Of a stretch of 6,031 nucleotides of DNA, positions 5,019 through 6,031 are shown piece by piece. The DNA comes from Rhodocyclaceae bacterium (GTDB lineage: Bacteria > Pseudomonadota > Gammaproteobacteria > Burkholderiales > Rhodocyclaceae), in the NCBI GenBank assembly GCA_025361105.1, contig JANYAW010000268.1:1-6031 (forward strand), written 5' to 3'. Every line of letters starts with the position of its first letter. Within the stretch, counting starts at the first letter, position 1. Under the pieces are notes generated by a model that was not told where the DNA came from, searched no databases, and worked only from the letters and a program-made list of their open reading frames with translations. The position numbers and the translations under genes were made by a program.

Positions 5019-5222
5019 ATGGCCATCGGAAACGCGATACAGCGTGGCTCAGTTGTCTACATCTACGATGAAAAAAATTCACAAATTGCATCGATCTCGG
5101 CCGGTAACGGACCCAACGATGGGTTAAAAGGCTATACCTCCTCAACAGTGAATATCCGTCGCGGATGGTCGATCTATACCTACAACGAGAAGGGTATGCA
5201 AATTAGTAGTGTGAGTGCCTAA
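5019..5222 (+). CDS. 67-residue two-repeat beta protein, unknown function
   Basis: This is a small soluble protein without a signal peptide or membrane span. It consists of two 24-residue repeats, residues 5-28 and 44-67, joined by a Gly-rich linker (GNGPNDGLKGYTSST). Aligned at an offset of 39 residues the copies share 12 of 24 positions; the core is I-x-R-G-x(3)-Y-x-Y-D/N-E-K-x-x-Q-I-x-S-x-S-A. Alternating hydrophobic and polar residues around YIYDEK and YTYNEK suggest a beta-hairpin in each repeat. The Y-x-Y-D-x-x-G look resembles a YD/RHS-type repeat, though only two copies are present. The very strong ribosome site and a clean stop support a real, well-expressed gene. I recall similar short hypothetical proteins in other proteobacteria but cannot name a family. 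It lies just ahead of the J-domain/FtsK-gamma gene, so a shared role is possible but unproven. Confidence 0.8.
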   Translation: MAIGNAIQRGSVVYIYDEKNSQIASISAGNGPNDGLKGYTSSTVNIRRGWSIYTYNEKGMQISSVSA

Positions 5223-5341
5223 TGGGCATCATGAAGGTGCCGCCATGGTGCTCACTCAGGCCTCACCGCAAGACAGGCATTCTTGGTGGCCAAAGACATC
5301 AAAAATTGCCCATCGAATTTACTGAATTGGGGCAGAAATAG
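5222..5341 (+). CDS. Possible 39-residue coupled leader ORF
   Basis: This ATG overlaps the preceding stop as TAATG (5220-5224), a typical termination-reinitiation signal. The frame ends at TAG 5339-5341, 9 nt before the J-domain ATG and in the same frame as it. The product is rich in basic residues (for example LRPHRKTG) and matches nothing I recognise. A separate ATG at 5231 shares the frame. The first 20 nt can also fold as GGCATC-5-GGTGCC (5225-5241, one G-U pair). It could relay ribosomes to the next gene, or be chance. Confidence 0.2.
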   Translation: MGIMKVPPWCSLRPHRKTGILGGQRHQKLPIEFTELGQK

Positions 5342-5350
5342 GCCCTCTAC

Positions 5351-6031
5351 ATGTCTACTGTCCGCACCCACTACGACAATTTGCAAGTTGCGCGTTCGGC
5401 AAATCTTGCGGAAATTAAGGCAGCGCGCCGCCGGTTGATTCAGCAGCATCACCCGGACAAGAATCTCCACCAAATCAAAAAAGCTGAGAGGCGGTTCAGA
5501 CTAATTGAAGAGGCCTACAAGGTGTTGGCGGATTCAGAACGGCGACGCGAACATGACGGGTGGATCGCGCAAAGAGAGGCCGAATGCCGGCATGAGCAAT
5601 CAGTCGCAGAATCGCGATCACTCGAAAGCAGGACAAATCTCGACCCGCTTTACGAACAGGCTGTAGCAGTTGTTGTTAGCCATAACCAGGCGTCAATTTC
5701 ACTGATTCAGCGCCATCTGAGGATCGGCTACAAACGCGCTGAACAATTAATAGACATGATGCATCAGGAAGGTTTGATAATCCCTGCGGACGAGCTTGCC
5801 TGCAGTGACACGTTTGAGCAAGCTCGCCGAACACAACCATGGCAGGATTCGGCACATTCCAATCAAGATGCTTTACTCGATCGGGACGACATCGAGATGT
5901 CAGCAGCTGCTCATTTTTTGATTGTTGTGATTGGTGGCGGTATCACGTTAAGCAGCTTTGGCTATGGGTTGGAAGTGGCAGCAGGAATAGCGCTGACGGT
6001 TCTTGTGCGCTTGTTCGTTCCCACCACGCGG
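5351..6031 (+). CDS. J-domain / FtsK-gamma fusion membrane protein (3' partial)
   Basis: The frame is open to the right edge, so 227 codons are visible. Residues 7-71 are a DnaJ J-domain: HYDNLQVARSA, a basic helix II (RRRLIQQHH), the HPD triad at 34-36, helix III ending EEAYKVLAD, and a REHDGWI end. HPD is what J-proteins use to stimulate Hsp70 (DnaK) ATPase. A charged linker (72-97) leads to residues 98-144, which match the FtsK gamma winged helix: DPLYEQAV, ASISLIQRHLRIGY, then LIDMMHQEGLI. That domain reads KOPS sequences in FtsK. After a polar stretch come two likely membrane spans (about 185-203 and 207-223). No FtsK motor is visible. An in-frame TAG at 5339-5341 sets the ATG as first start; its ribosome site is weak (AGG, 5340-5342). 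It could recruit Hsp70 to DNA or membrane, or regulate transcription. Both domain calls are strong; the role is unknown. Confidence 0.85.
   Translation, partial: MSTVRTHYDNLQVARSANLAEIKAARRRLIQQHHPDKNLHQIKKAERRFRLIEEAYKVLADSERRREHDGWIAQREAECRHEQSVAESRSLESRTNLDPLYEQAVAVVVSHNQASISLIQRHLRIGYKRAEQLIDMMHQEGLIIPADELACSDTFEQARRTQPWQDSAHSNQDALLDRDDIEMSAAAHFLIVVIGGGITLSSFGYGLEVAAGIALTVLVRLFVPTTR

Noticed and set aside
1..6031. CRISPR arrays, tRNA or rRNA genes, insertion sequences
   Set aside because: No spaced direct repeats, cloverleaf, rRNA-like stretch, transposase or terminal repeats were found by reading both strands.

Overview
The window looks like chromosomal DNA of a Gram-negative proteobacterium, most likely a betaproteobacterium of moderate GC. 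The grounds are the cytochrome-porin/c4-cytochrome pair of a type I associate with betaproteobacteria, an FNR-type site upstream of it, and compact gene packing. I cannot name a genus from this sequence.

Layout. (1) Positions 1-662, + strand: the C-terminal tRNA-binding domain of methionyl-tRNA synthetase (metG), overlapping by 4 nt a complete acylphosphatase gene. (2) Positions 719-3018, + strand: an FNR/DNR-like box placed as a class II activator site over a TATAAA -10 box, then two genes. These are a fused mono-haem cytochrome c/outer-membrane porin (Cyc2-like architecture) and a di-haem c4-type cytochrome lipoprotein. Together they look like an electron conduit between the outer membrane and the periplasm, probably switched by oxygen or nitrogen oxides. 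(3) Positions 3171-4065, - strand: an ArsR-family repressor and an SRPBCC (AHSA1/START-fold) protein with an ATGA overlap. A perfect 16-bp palindrome is centred on the repressor start codon, and a TTGACA-type promoter implies a leaderless, autoregulated transcript.

(4) Positions about 4070-6031, + strand: an accessory-looking region with small unfamiliar genes and long spacers. It holds a roughly 112-residue membrane protein, a 67-residue protein made of two copies of a 24-residue Y-x-Y-D/N-E-K repeat behind a very strong ribosome site, and the start of a J-domain protein that runs off the end of the window. That last protein joins an intact DnaJ J-domain (HPD present) to an FtsK gamma DNA-reading winged helix and then to membrane segments. 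It is the most unusual item in the window. The gamma domain aligns without gaps to E. coli FtsK but differs at the three positions that, as I recall, read the KOPS sequence.

No rRNA, tRNA, CRISPR array, transposase, integrase or convincing intrinsic terminator was seen. The identities of regions 1-3 are firm at family level. The roles in region 4 are inference.
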